Both the position numbers and the translations under genes were made by a program. From NCBI GenBank assembly GCA_046046915.1, contig JBJOIT010000033.1, positions 1 to 30,300 of the forward strand: DNA of 30,300 nucleotides, read 5' to 3'. Shown here one piece after another: positions 23,135-30,300 of the stretch. Every line of letters begins with the position of its first letter. Position 1 is the first letter of the stretch. Below the pieces are notes generated by a model. The model did no database searches and had not been told where the DNA came from. It saw nothing but the letters and a program-made list of their open reading frames with translations. This stretch comes from JBEEJZ01 sp046046915. GTDB taxonomy: Bacteria; Pseudomonadota; Gammaproteobacteria; Burkholderiales; Burkholderiaceae_C.

Positions 23135-24385
23135 ATGGGGGGCGTGTCGCCGCCGGCTGACGCGCGCACCACGTCATCCCCAAACCTCAAGCTCTTGCAC
23201 ACCCCTACCCTTCTCGTCGTGGCGACCCTGCTGATGGGCTTGATGACCGTCGTGCTGTTCGTCACCACACGCATCAACGGTCGTCTTCCAGGAGTACGGT
23301 CCTGGCTGTGGGGCTATGTGTTTGGGTTTGTCTTCTGCCTCGGCTTTCTCCTTCGCCCCTATATACCGGAGTGGATGGCGGTGCTGGTGACACAAACCAC
23401 CATGTTGTTGACGGGCTACTTCAACTTGGTGGCCTGCAACGCTTACCTTGGCAAGCCGGTACCCCAGCACCGCTACATCGCCACCGGCATCGTGTCACTG
23501 ATCGCACTATCGATGTACTACACCGTGGTCGCGCCACATTCGCAGGCGCGTTTCCTGACCGGCAGCCTGGGAACCGCCGTGCTTTACCTGCTCAGCGCGA
23601 GAACCATGGCGCTGGGTGACCTCAAACATTTCCCGGCTCGACGTGTCTTTGTCTGGATTTGTGGTGGTCATGGAGCGTTTTTGATGCTGCGCCCCCTGCT
23701 GTTCAAGCTGGGGCAGGATGGCTTGTTTGACGAAGCTCAACTATTGATCGTTTCCTATTTTGTGATCCTGGAGGGCACACTAGCGGTTATTCTGCTGGCT
23801 TTTAGCGTCTTCATGCTGGCCAACGAGGCCATCACCGCCGATCTGCGCAAACTGGCAGAAGAAGATCCCTTGACCGGCATCTGCAACCGCCGGGCGTTCC
23901 TGCGACTCTTGGAACAGACCTGCAGCAAAGGCCCTCAGACCTACGCCGGCGTGCCGCTGGTGTTGGTCGATCTGGATCACTTCAAAAAGATCAACGACAC
24001 CTGGGGACACCAGGCGGGGGACGAAGTGCTGCGGCATTTTGTCAACGTGATGCGCGAGTCGGTGGCGGCGGACGACCTCATAGGCCGGCTCGGCGGAGAA
24101 GAGTTTGCCATCGTCTTTACCCAGGGTGATATGAACCACGCAGCCCGAAGTGCGGAGCACCTTCGAAACGCAGTGCAGGCCCAGCCGGCTACCACGCACC
24201 TGGGGCCTGTGCCTTACACGGTCAGCCTGGGTCTGGCTCTCTGCAAGCCCGGAGAAACGGCCGCCAGCGTTCTGCATCGCGCCGACGAGGCCATGTATGA
24301 GGCCAAGCGAAACGGACGCAACCGCCTGGAGGTTGCTGCAGACCCGAACCGTGGGCCGGCGGTGCCTGAGAGCATGCAGGCCTGA
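23135..24385 (+). CDS. Membrane-bound diguanylate cyclase (GGDEF protein)
   Basis: A 416-residue inner-membrane signalling enzyme predicted to make cyclic di-GMP from two GTP. The first 230 residues are mostly hydrophobic, with about six membrane segments (for example LLVVATLLMGLMTVVLFVTT near 26-45), forming a sensor module I cannot assign to a named family. The GGDEF domain covers about 240-400: DPLTGICNRRAFL, VDLDHFKKINDTWGHQAGDEVL, and the active-site loop GGEEF at 320-324, so catalysis should be intact. The inhibitory I-site RxxD expected five residues before this loop reads A311-A-D-D314, so product inhibition by the usual arginine is likely absent. It starts 21 bp after glgX on the same strand and may be co-transcribed with the glycogen genes. 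Its input signal is unknown. Confidence 0.92.
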   Translation: MGGVSPPADARTTSSPNLKLLHTPTLLVVATLLMGLMTVVLFVTTRINGRLPGVRSWLWGYVFGFVFCLGFLLRPYIPEWMAVLVTQTTMLLTGYFNLVACNAYLGKPVPQHRYIATGIVSLIALSMYYTVVAPHSQARFLTGSLGTAVLYLLSARTMALGDLKHFPARRVFVWICGGHGAFLMLRPLLFKLGQDGLFDEAQLLIVSYFVILEGTLAVILLAFSVFMLANEAITADLRKLAEEDPLTGICNRRAFLRLLEQTCSKGPQTYAGVPLVLVDLDHFKKINDTWGHQAGDEVLRHFVNVMRESVAADDLIGRLGGEEFAIVFTQGDMNHAARSAEHLRNAVQAQPATTHLGPVPYTVSLGLALCKPGETAASVLHRADEAMYEAKRNGRNRLEVAADPNRGPAVPESMQA

Positions 24386-24451
24386 CCACTGATCCGGGCC
24401 TGGCCAGGCGAGATAGACTGTACTTTTCCAACCACAACCAAAGAGGCAGAC

Positions 24452-25735
24452 ATGAAAATCGAAACATTGGCCGTGCATGCAGGATTTCAGGCCGATCCCA
24501 CCACCAAGGCGGTTGCGGTGCCGATCTACCAGACCGTTGCCTATGCCTTCGATAGTGCCCAGCACGGTGCAGACCTGTTCGACCTCAAGGTGGCAGGCAA
24601 CATTTACACCCGCATCATGAACCCCACCCAGGACGTGCTCGAAAAACGGGTGGCAGCCCTGGAGGGCGGGATCGCAGCCCTGGCAGTGGCCTCAGGCATG
24701 GCCGCCATCAGCTATGCCATTCAGACCATTGCCGAGACGGGTGACAACATCGTGTCTGCCAGCACGCTCTACGGCGGAACCTACAACCTGTTTGCGCACA
24801 CGTTTCCACAATTGGGCATTGAGGTCAGATTTGCAGACCCTCGTGATCCCGAAAGTTTTGCAGCCTTGATCGACGACCGGACCAAAGCCGTGTTTTGTGA
24901 GTCCGTGGGCAACCCGCTAGGCAATGTGACGGATTTTGAAAAGCTGGCCACGATTGCCCACGCCCATGGCGTGCCCCTGATCGTGGACAACACGGTGCCT
25001 AGCCCCTATCTGTGCCGCCCCATCGAACATGGCGCCGACATCGTGGTGCACTCCCTCACCAAGTACCTGGGCGGACACGGTAACAGTGTGGGTGGCGCCA
25101 TTGTGGATTCCGGCAAGTTCCCTTGGGCCGAGCACAAGACCCGCTTCAAACGCCTGAACGAGCCCGATGTGTCTTACCACGGTGTGGTTTACACCGAAGC
25201 CTTGGGCCCAGCTGCTTACATCGGGCGCGCACGCGTTGTACCCCTGCGCAACATGGGCGCTGCGATTTCGCCCATGAATGCCTTCCTGATTTTGCAGGGC
25301 ATCGAAACGCTGGCTTTGCGCATGGACCGCATCTGCGACAACGCCCTGGCGATTGCCCAGCACCTGCAAAAGCACCCCAAGGTGGCCTGGGTCAACTACG
25401 CAGGGCTGAGCGACCACCCCGAGCATGCCCTGGTGCAGAAGTACATGGGTGGCAAGGCTTCGGGCATCGTGTCTTTCGGTCTCAAGAGCGAAGACAGCGA
25501 CAAGCGTGCTGCGGGCGCTCGCTTTCTGGATGCGCTGCAACTGTTTACCCGCCTGGTCAATATCGGCGATGCCAAATCGCTGGCCACACACCCTGCCTCG
25601 ACCACGCACCGCCAGCTCACCGCTCAGGAGCTGGCGAAAGCGGGCGTGAGTGAAGAGATGGTTCGGCTGTCGGTGGGCATAGAACACATCGACGACCTGC
25701 TCGCCGATCTGGAGCAGGCGCTGGCAACAGCCTGA
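24452..25735 (+). CDS. metY: O-acetylhomoserine aminocarboxypropyltransferase/sulfhydrylase
   Basis: A 427-residue PLP enzyme of the Cys/Met metabolism family that makes homocysteine from O-acetylhomoserine and sulfide in methionine synthesis. It starts MKIETLAVHAGFQADPTTKAVAVPIYQTVAYAFDS, as MetY proteins do, with YTRIMNPTQDVLEKRVAALEGG binding cofactor phosphate, and SLTKYLGGHGNSVGG with the PLP lysine at 204. The length (about 425-435) and the long insertion around VDSGKFPWAEHKTRFK fit MetY rather than the roughly 390-residue MetB/MetC/MetZ. The C-terminus HPASTTHRQLTAQELAKAGVSEEMVRLSVGIEHIDDLLADL is typical. The Shine-Dalgarno AGAGG lies 8 bp before the ATG. It starts 66 bp after the cyclase gene, a gap holding a GC-rich palindrome, so it may have its own promoter. 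Confidence 0.94.
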   Translation: MKIETLAVHAGFQADPTTKAVAVPIYQTVAYAFDSAQHGADLFDLKVAGNIYTRIMNPTQDVLEKRVAALEGGIAALAVASGMAAISYAIQTIAETGDNIVSASTLYGGTYNLFAHTFPQLGIEVRFADPRDPESFAALIDDRTKAVFCESVGNPLGNVTDFEKLATIAHAHGVPLIVDNTVPSPYLCRPIEHGADIVVHSLTKYLGGHGNSVGGAIVDSGKFPWAEHKTRFKRLNEPDVSYHGVVYTEALGPAAYIGRARVVPLRNMGAAISPMNAFLILQGIETLALRMDRICDNALAIAQHLQKHPKVAWVNYAGLSDHPEHALVQKYMGGKASGIVSFGLKSEDSDKRAAGARFLDALQLFTRLVNIGDAKSLATHPASTTHRQLTAQELAKAGVSEEMVRLSVGIEHIDDLLADLEQALATA

Positions 25736-25784
25736 ACACCTGTAATGGCGGGGCGATGAAGACAAATCGCGGTTTAATCTGGCC

Positions 25785-26279
25785 ATGCGTTTTCAAGCCC
25801 CCGTCTATCAGACCCTCTGGAACTCCCCCTTGGGCCCCATGTTGCTTGCGGCTAACGAGACTGCCTTGCTGGGGGCCTGGTTCTCCGATCAAAAGCACTT
25901 GCCAGACAGCGCCGACTGGCAAGACGCGCCGAACCATGGAGTGCTGCAGCAGGCGATCCATGCCCTGACATGCCACTTTGCCGGTAGGCCCACTGCCGAA
26001 GAAGTGCCATTGGACTTGCATGCAGGCACAGAATTTCAGCAGGCTGTTTGGCATGCCCTGCTCGACATCCCCTGGGGCCGGCGTGTGACGTATGGCCAAT
26101 TGGCTGCGTCCGTGGGGCGCCCCAATGCCGTGCGCGCTGTCGGTGCGGCGGTGGGACGCAACCCGGTGAGCGTGCTGGTGCCCTGCCACCGTGTCGTGGG
26201 CGCAGACGGCTCGCTGACCGGCTACGCCGGCGGCTTGCCAAGAAAAGCCGCTTTGCTGAAGTTGGAGGGTGTACTTTGA
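25785..26279 (+). CDS. ogt: Methylated-DNA--protein-cysteine methyltransferase
   Basis: A 164-residue suicidal DNA-repair protein that takes the alkyl group from O6-alkylguanine or O4-alkylthymine onto its own cysteine. The DNA-binding helix-turn-helix region is FQQAVWHALLDIPWGRRVTYGQLA (84-106), with GRPNAVRAVG supplying the arginine finger (Arg117), and the active site VPCHRVVG has the acceptor cysteine at 134. The length and the absence of an N-terminal AraC domain mark it as Ogt/MGMT-type rather than Ada. The ATG at 25785 has only a weak ribosome-binding site. The next gene, an exporter, starts inside its stop codon (TTGA overlap), so the two are probably co-expressed. Nothing around it suggests control by the adaptive response. 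Confidence 0.94.
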   Translation: MRFQAPVYQTLWNSPLGPMLLAANETALLGAWFSDQKHLPDSADWQDAPNHGVLQQAIHALTCHFAGRPTAEEVPLDLHAGTEFQQAVWHALLDIPWGRRVTYGQLAASVGRPNAVRAVGAAVGRNPVSVLVPCHRVVGADGSLTGYAGGLPRKAALLKLEGVL

Positions 26280-27193
26280 GCCACGCTCCAGCGGCTCAGG
26301 CTCGCCGTGCTGCCCGGGACTTTGTGCTGCTCGCCGCGGTATGGGGTTCGTCCTTCCTGTTCATGCGGCTGGGCGTCACGGAATTTGGTGCTCTGCCCAC
26401 GGCCGGCGTGCGCGTGGCCATTGCCGCCTTGTTTTTGTTGCCGGTCTTGTGGCATCAGGGCCTGGCAGGCGACCTGCGCCAGCACTGGAAGAGCACTTTT
26501 TTTGTGGGCCTACTGAATTCAGCGATTCCCTTTGCGTGCTACGCCTATGCGCTCTTGTCCATCAGTACAGGCCTGTCATCCATCCTGAATGCCACCGTGC
26601 CCCTGTTTGGCGCCCTGATCGCCTGGCTGTGGCTGCGTGACCGGCCCAATGGCTCGCGCGCACTAGGACTCTTGATTGGCTTTGCAGGCGTAGCTCTGTT
26701 GGCCTGGGAAAAAGCCAGCTTCAAACCCGGCGCATCGGGCGTGGCCACGGGTTGGGCTGTGATGGCTTGCCTTCTGGCCACGCTGTGTTACGGCATTTCG
26801 GCCAGCTACACCAAACGCTATCTCACGCATCTGCCCTCGCTGGTCACAGCCACTGGCAGTCAGATTGGTGCAGCCCTGGGCCTGGCCCTGCCCACCGTGT
26901 GGTTCTGGCCGGAGCAGGCACCTGGCCTACGCGCCTGGATGGCCTTGCTGGTGGTGGGGGTGGTGTGCACAGGAGTGGCATACATCCTGTTTTTTCGTCT
27001 GATCAGCCAGATTGGCCCTGCCAAATCATTGGCCGTGACCTTTGTAGTGCCCATGTTCGCCGTGCTTTATGGTGTGGTCTTGCTGGGTGAGGCTGTCACC
27101 CATTGGATGGTGTTGTGCAGCCTCATCATCATTTGTGGCACGTCACTTTCGACTGGTTTGCTTCAGTTGCCCAGACCCGGGCCACGGCCCTGA
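26276..27193 (+). CDS. DMT-superfamily (EamA) transporter
   Basis: A 305-residue inner-membrane permease of the drug/metabolite transporter superfamily, with two EamA repeats of five transmembrane helices each. The first repeat runs from FVLLAAVWGSSFLFMRLGV to about AGVALLAWEKA, the second from GWAVMACLLATLCYGISASYTKRYL to LLGEAVTHWMVLCSLIIICGTSL. The start appears to be TTG at 26276, which overlaps the ogt stop as TTGA and has GGAGG 8 bp upstream; no ATG or GTG occurs in frame before the first helix. The open frame extends to 26048, but this part is an out-of-frame reading of ogt. Relatives export amino acids or metabolites; the substrate here cannot be inferred. Confidence 0.88.
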   Translation: MSHAPAAQARRAARDFVLLAAVWGSSFLFMRLGVTEFGALPTAGVRVAIAALFLLPVLWHQGLAGDLRQHWKSTFFVGLLNSAIPFACYAYALLSISTGLSSILNATVPLFGALIAWLWLRDRPNGSRALGLLIGFAGVALLAWEKASFKPGASGVATGWAVMACLLATLCYGISASYTKRYLTHLPSLVTATGSQIGAALGLALPTVWFWPEQAPGLRAWMALLVVGVVCTGVAYILFFRLISQIGPAKSLAVTFVVPMFAVLYGVVLLGEAVTHWMVLCSLIIICGTSLSTGLLQLPRPGPRP

Positions 27194-27204
27194 CGATCTG
27201 ACCT

Positions 27205-28926
27205 ATGTCCAAGCGCATTTACCAGCTGCTTCCCGGCCTGGCTGCAGCAGATTTAAGTCCAGGCATTGCGCTGGCCGAACGTGCACAGCACGTGCAGACG
27301 GCCACCACCATCGGCATCGTCGTGGGATTGTTGTTCTCGGTGTTCAACATCGCCACCGAGGGCATGCTCTACCTGGGCCTGACCGAAATGGCGGCCGTCA
27401 TTTTTCTGGTGGTGCCGGCAGCCGCCATGAGCAGAAAACCCGGATTCGTTGCCCTGGCCGAGACGCTGCTGCTGCTGGCAGCCCTGCTGATTTTTGGCGC
27501 ACTGATTGTGTTTGGAGGTGTGGAGGGGACGGGCTTGCTGTGGGTGTCCACAGTGCCGTTTTTGGCCTTCTTTCTAAAGGGGCAGCGTCTTGGTTGGCGC
27601 TACAGCCTGGCGTTCATGGGACTGGCGGCCATCTACCTCGTGGCGCTGGCGCCAGTCCTGCCCCATGCGTATCGGTATACGCCCGTGGTCACCTTGCACT
27701 TTTTGCTGTCGCTGGGGTTTTACACGCTGGTCGCGGCCTCATTCAACCATGTGCGCAGCCGCTTCGAGCGGCAACTACAGCAAGGTAAAGAGCAGGCCGA
27801 GGCCGCACACCTTGCCAAATCACGTTTTCTGGCAGCGGCCAGCCACGATCTGCGCCAGCCGGCACATGCCTTGGGCATGTTTGTGGCCCGCCTGAGCCAG
27901 ATGCCAAGCAACCCCGCCACCCGCGACCTAGTGCAAGGTGTGGATGCATCAGTGCGGGCACTGCAGGACATGCTGGATGCCTTTTTTGATTATTCCCGTC
28001 TGGATGCCAAAACCATGCAGGTGGCGCAGAGTGACTTTCCGATTAACAGTGTTTTCGATCAACTCAGGCAGAGCTTTGCCGAAACCGCTGCCAACAAGGG
28101 GCTACGCCTGCGCGTGCGACCCAGCAAATTCTGGGTGCGCAGCGACCCCGTGCTGCTGCACCGGGTATTGCTCAATCTGCTGGGCAACGCACTACAGCAC
28201 ACGGACACAGGCACCATCCTGCTGGCCTGCCGCCCGACCGGGCACCCCAACGAGCTGCGCATTGAGGTACGGGACAGCGGTATCGGCATTGCCCCCCACC
28301 ACCATGACAAGGTTTTTGAAGAATTCTTCCAGGTGGCCAACCAGGAACGTGACCGTGCCAAAGGTCTGGGACTGGGCCTGAGCATCGTGGATCGCTCGTG
28401 CCGTCTGCTCAATCACCCGTTGGCTCTGCGGTCCGACCTAGGGTGCGGCACCTGCTTCACCATCACCTTGCCCCAAGCAGAACCCCAGCCAGCGCAAACA
28501 CGGCTTTCACCGACGTTCGCCCCTGGGGTCAGCGAGTTGGACGGCCTGAACGTCCTGTTGGTTGAAGACGACCCCTTGGGAAGCCAGGCCCTGCAAGGTC
28601 TGCTGGAGTCCTGGGGCTGCCGAGTCACCGTCTGCGATCAGGCACAAACCGCCTGTGCCCTGGTGGCATCAGGGGCTGTGCCTGACTGCATCGTGAGTGA
28701 CTATCGCCTGCGTGGCGCCCACAATGGCATTGATGCCATCAAAATGTTGCGCCAGGCCTGCGGCACTGACGTTGCCGCCTGTGTGATCAGTGGCGACACC
28801 AACGCCGATGTCCGCATTCAGACCCAGGAGGCTGGTCTGGTCTTGCTGCAAAAGCCTGTTCGCCCCGCCAAACTGCGCAGTGTCTTGCGGCATACCGTCA
28901 AAAGCAGCCCTACGACCGGCGCCTAA
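27205..28926 (+). CDS. Hybrid sensor histidine kinase/response regulator
   Basis: A 573-residue membrane signalling protein. Residues about 32-180 are a hydrophobic sensor region with around six helices and no periplasmic domain of note. A coiled linker leads to the HisKA domain, with phospho-acceptor His214 in AASHDLRQPAHALGMF. The ATPase domain has the N box LLNLLGNALQH (Asn328), the G1 box DSGIGIA at 357-363 and GLGLGLS at 387-393. A C-terminal receiver domain starts at LNVLLVEDDPLGSQAL (Asp455/456), with phospho-acceptor Asp499 in VSDYRLRG, VISGDTN, and Lys550 in LLQKPV. All catalytic residues are present. It starts 11 bp after the exporter stop and may share its transcript. No separate output regulator is next to it, so its phosphorelay partner is unknown. 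Confidence 0.93.
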   Translation: MSKRIYQLLPGLAAADLSPGIALAERAQHVQTATTIGIVVGLLFSVFNIATEGMLYLGLTEMAAVIFLVVPAAAMSRKPGFVALAETLLLLAALLIFGALIVFGGVEGTGLLWVSTVPFLAFFLKGQRLGWRYSLAFMGLAAIYLVALAPVLPHAYRYTPVVTLHFLLSLGFYTLVAASFNHVRSRFERQLQQGKEQAEAAHLAKSRFLAAASHDLRQPAHALGMFVARLSQMPSNPATRDLVQGVDASVRALQDMLDAFFDYSRLDAKTMQVAQSDFPINSVFDQLRQSFAETAANKGLRLRVRPSKFWVRSDPVLLHRVLLNLLGNALQHTDTGTILLACRPTGHPNELRIEVRDSGIGIAPHHHDKVFEEFFQVANQERDRAKGLGLGLSIVDRSCRLLNHPLALRSDLGCGTCFTITLPQAEPQPAQTRLSPTFAPGVSELDGLNVLLVEDDPLGSQALQGLLESWGCRVTVCDQAQTACALVASGAVPDCIVSDYRLRGAHNGIDAIKMLRQACGTDVAACVISGDTNADVRIQTQEAGLVLLQKPVRPAKLRSVLRHTVKSSPTTGA

Positions 28927-29046
28927 CACACCTGGTTCCCGGCCTGAGCCTCCGGACGCACCATCTGTAGCTCACTGCAAAAGTGCCGCCAGAGTCGGTC
29001 TGCTGTGACGTCCGCAAGATCCTCATCAACTCAACAACCTGGCCCC

Positions 29047-29075
29047 CTTGAAAGGCACTCGATTGGCCTTATCAT
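29047..29075 (+). promoter_or_regulatory. Predicted groESL promoter (sigma-32-like and sigma-70-like)
   Basis: CTTGAAA at 29047-29053 matches the sigma-32 -35 box, with CCTTATCAT after 13 bp as a partial -10. Read as a sigma-70 promoter, TTGAAA (29048-29053) and TATCAT (29070-29075) are 16 bp apart. Transcription would start at about 29082, within the CIRCE operator. Confidence 0.7.
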
Positions 29076-29101
29076 TAGCACTCGCAGGAGAGGAGTGCTA
29101 A
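29075..29101 (+). promoter_or_regulatory. CIRCE operator (HrcA-binding site)
   Basis: A perfect match to the CIRCE consensus TTAGCACTC-N9-GAGTGCTAA: left arm 29075-29083, 9-nt spacer, right arm 29093-29101. It lies 88 bp upstream of groES and overlaps the predicted -10 box and transcription start, so HrcA would block the promoter until heat or unfolded protein titrates GroEL. No hrcA gene is in the window. Confidence 0.96.
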
Positions 29102-29126
29102 CACCTCTCCTCGGTTTCATGGGTAG

Positions 29127-29144
29127 GGCCAGACCTGTCTGGCC
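29127..29144 (+). repeat. Near-perfect palindrome in the groES leader
   Basis: Arms GGCCAGAC and GTCTGGCC are separated by only CT, giving a tight hairpin 35 bp before the groES Shine-Dalgarno (AGGAG at 29180-29184). It could influence leader-mRNA stability or thermal control of translation; no function is established. Confidence 0.45.
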
Positions 29145-29189
29145 GCTGCCCCGGTTTTCAAACTTTGTTTCAACCTTTTAGGAGATCTC

Positions 29190-29480
29190 ATGAAACTTCG
29201 CCCTCTCGCCGATCGCGTGATCGTTAAACGTGTCGAAAACGAAACTCGCACCGCTTCTGGCATCGTCATCCCCGACAGCGCCGCTGAAAAGCCTGATCAA
29301 GGTGAAGTCTTGGCTGTGGGCCCTGGCAAGCGCAATGACAAGGGCGAACTCGCCGCTCTGACCGTAAAGGTTGGCGACCGCGTTCTGTTCGGCAAGTACA
29401 GCGGCCAGACCGTCAAGGTCGATGGCGACGAACTACTCGTCATGAAAGAGGATGATCTGTTCGCTGTTGTAGAGAAATAA
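29190..29480 (+). CDS. groES: Co-chaperonin GroES (Hsp10)
   Basis: A 96-residue cytosolic protein that forms the heptameric lid of the GroEL chamber; E. coli GroES is 97 residues. It begins MKLRPLADRVIVKRVE, carries the GroEL-contacting mobile loop ENETRTASGIVIPDSA (about 16-31), then KPDQGEVLAVGPGKRNDKGE and VGDRVLFGKYSGQTVKVDGDELLVMKEDDLFAVVE, all standard for the family. The ATG has AGGAG 5 bp upstream. It is preceded by a CIRCE operator and a heat-shock-type promoter, so HrcA repression plus sigma-32 activation are expected. It is followed by groEL after an unusually long, palindrome-rich 166-bp spacer. Confidence 0.98.
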   Translation: MKLRPLADRVIVKRVENETRTASGIVIPDSAAEKPDQGEVLAVGPGKRNDKGELAALTVKVGDRVLFGKYSGQTVKVDGDELLVMKEDDLFAVVEK

Positions 29481-29485
29481 AGCTA

Positions 29486-29600
29486 CTGCGCAGGCGACAT
29501 GCGTCGTTGGGCGGTACTCGGAATCCTCACGTACACAGCTACGTTCCGGTTCCTGCGCTCCGTCCGCCTAGCCTGACACCTGCTCGCTACGCTTTCTTCC
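29486..29600. repeat. Palindromic (REP-like) element in the groES-groEL spacer
   Basis: The spacer carries nested inverted repeats: GCGCAGG (29488-29494) pairs with CCTGCGC (29552-29558), GGCGG (29510-29514) with CCGCC (29564-29568), CAGGC (29491-29495) with GCCTG (29571-29575), and ACGTA (29529-29533) with TACGT (29540-29544). The arrangement resembles the repetitive extragenic palindromes scattered in Comamonadaceae genomes, from memory; only one copy is in this window, so repetition is not proven here. Confidence 0.5.
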
Positions 29601-29646
29601 CCCACAACAAGTCACTTAATTTTTTTGATATTTCTGGAGTCATAAC

Positions 29647-30300
<654 letters not shown>

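Noticed and set aside
24377..24409. GC-rich palindromes (CAGGCCTG and GCCTGGCCAGGC) before metY as a riboswitch or terminator
   Set aside because: No T-run follows, the region is only 66 bp, and it does not fit SAM riboswitch or MetR-site patterns.
23780..25786. Minus-strand frames of 261 and 289 residues opposite the cyclase and metY genes
   Set aside because: Antisense shadows without domains; the plus-strand genes have complete catalytic motifs.
26048..26275. In-frame N-terminal extension of the DMT exporter
   Set aside because: It overlaps almost half of ogt in another frame and has an Arg/Cys/Gly-rich composition unlike a transporter N-terminus.

Overview
The window looks like chromosome from a betaproteobacterium of the order Burkholderiales, most likely family Comamonadaceae (Rhodoferax/Curvibacter/Acidovorax-like). 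This is inferred from the protein sequences, the mostly GC-rich coding, the gene set and a HrcA/CIRCE-type groESL promoter; no database search was possible. It is densely coding, with 24 protein genes. The first (RND pump) and last (groEL) are cut by the window edges. I see no tRNA, rRNA, CRISPR array or intact insertion sequence.

Layout. (1) 2-4297, plus strand: the C-terminal 612 residues of an RND efflux pump, a protein-L-isoaspartate methyltransferase homologue, a single-domain rhodanese and a TolC-family outer-membrane channel. (2) 4298-4616: a 319-bp gap without a gene, rich in inverted repeats and possibly a relic of a mobile-element end. (3) 4617-7850, plus strand: a lower-GC block with an O-antigen ligase/polymerase-like membrane protein, a GT2 glycosyltransferase and a poorly recognised GT-B-like protein. 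It converges on (4) 7855-16203, minus strand. Read in the direction of transcription this is glgC, glgA, phosphoglucomutase/phosphomannomutase, a GT4 glycosyltransferase, waaA (Kdo transferase), a GT2 and a WaaE-like GT2. Most junctions overlap or nearly touch, so glycogen synthesis and LPS core assembly appear to share one transcription unit. (5) 16366-23113, plus strand, divergent from glgC: glgP, glgB and glgX, with a diguanylate cyclase gene 21 bp further on. (6) 24452-28926, plus strand: metY, ogt, a DMT-family exporter with a TTG start, and a hybrid histidine kinase. (7) 28927-30300: a heat-shock regulatory region (sigma-32/sigma-70-like promoter, perfect CIRCE), groES, an unusual palindromic spacer and the start of groEL.

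How the genes work together. Phosphoglucomutase makes glucose-1-phosphate. GlgC turns it into ADP-glucose, GlgA polymerises it and GlgB branches the chain; GlgP and GlgX degrade the polymer. The same sugar-phosphate pool feeds nucleotide sugars for the LPS glycosyltransferases downstream of pgm. WaaA adds Kdo to lipid A, the GT2/GT4 enzymes probably extend the core, and the ligase-like protein would join or polymerise O-antigen.

I did not find a clear new defence or mobile system. The points most worth a second look are the low-GC LPS block with a composition change inside the waaE-like gene, the inverted-repeat gap in front of it, the palindromic element between groES and groEL, the mutually exclusive hairpins around CIRCE, the shared glycogen/LPS operon, and the repeats between glgC and glgP.
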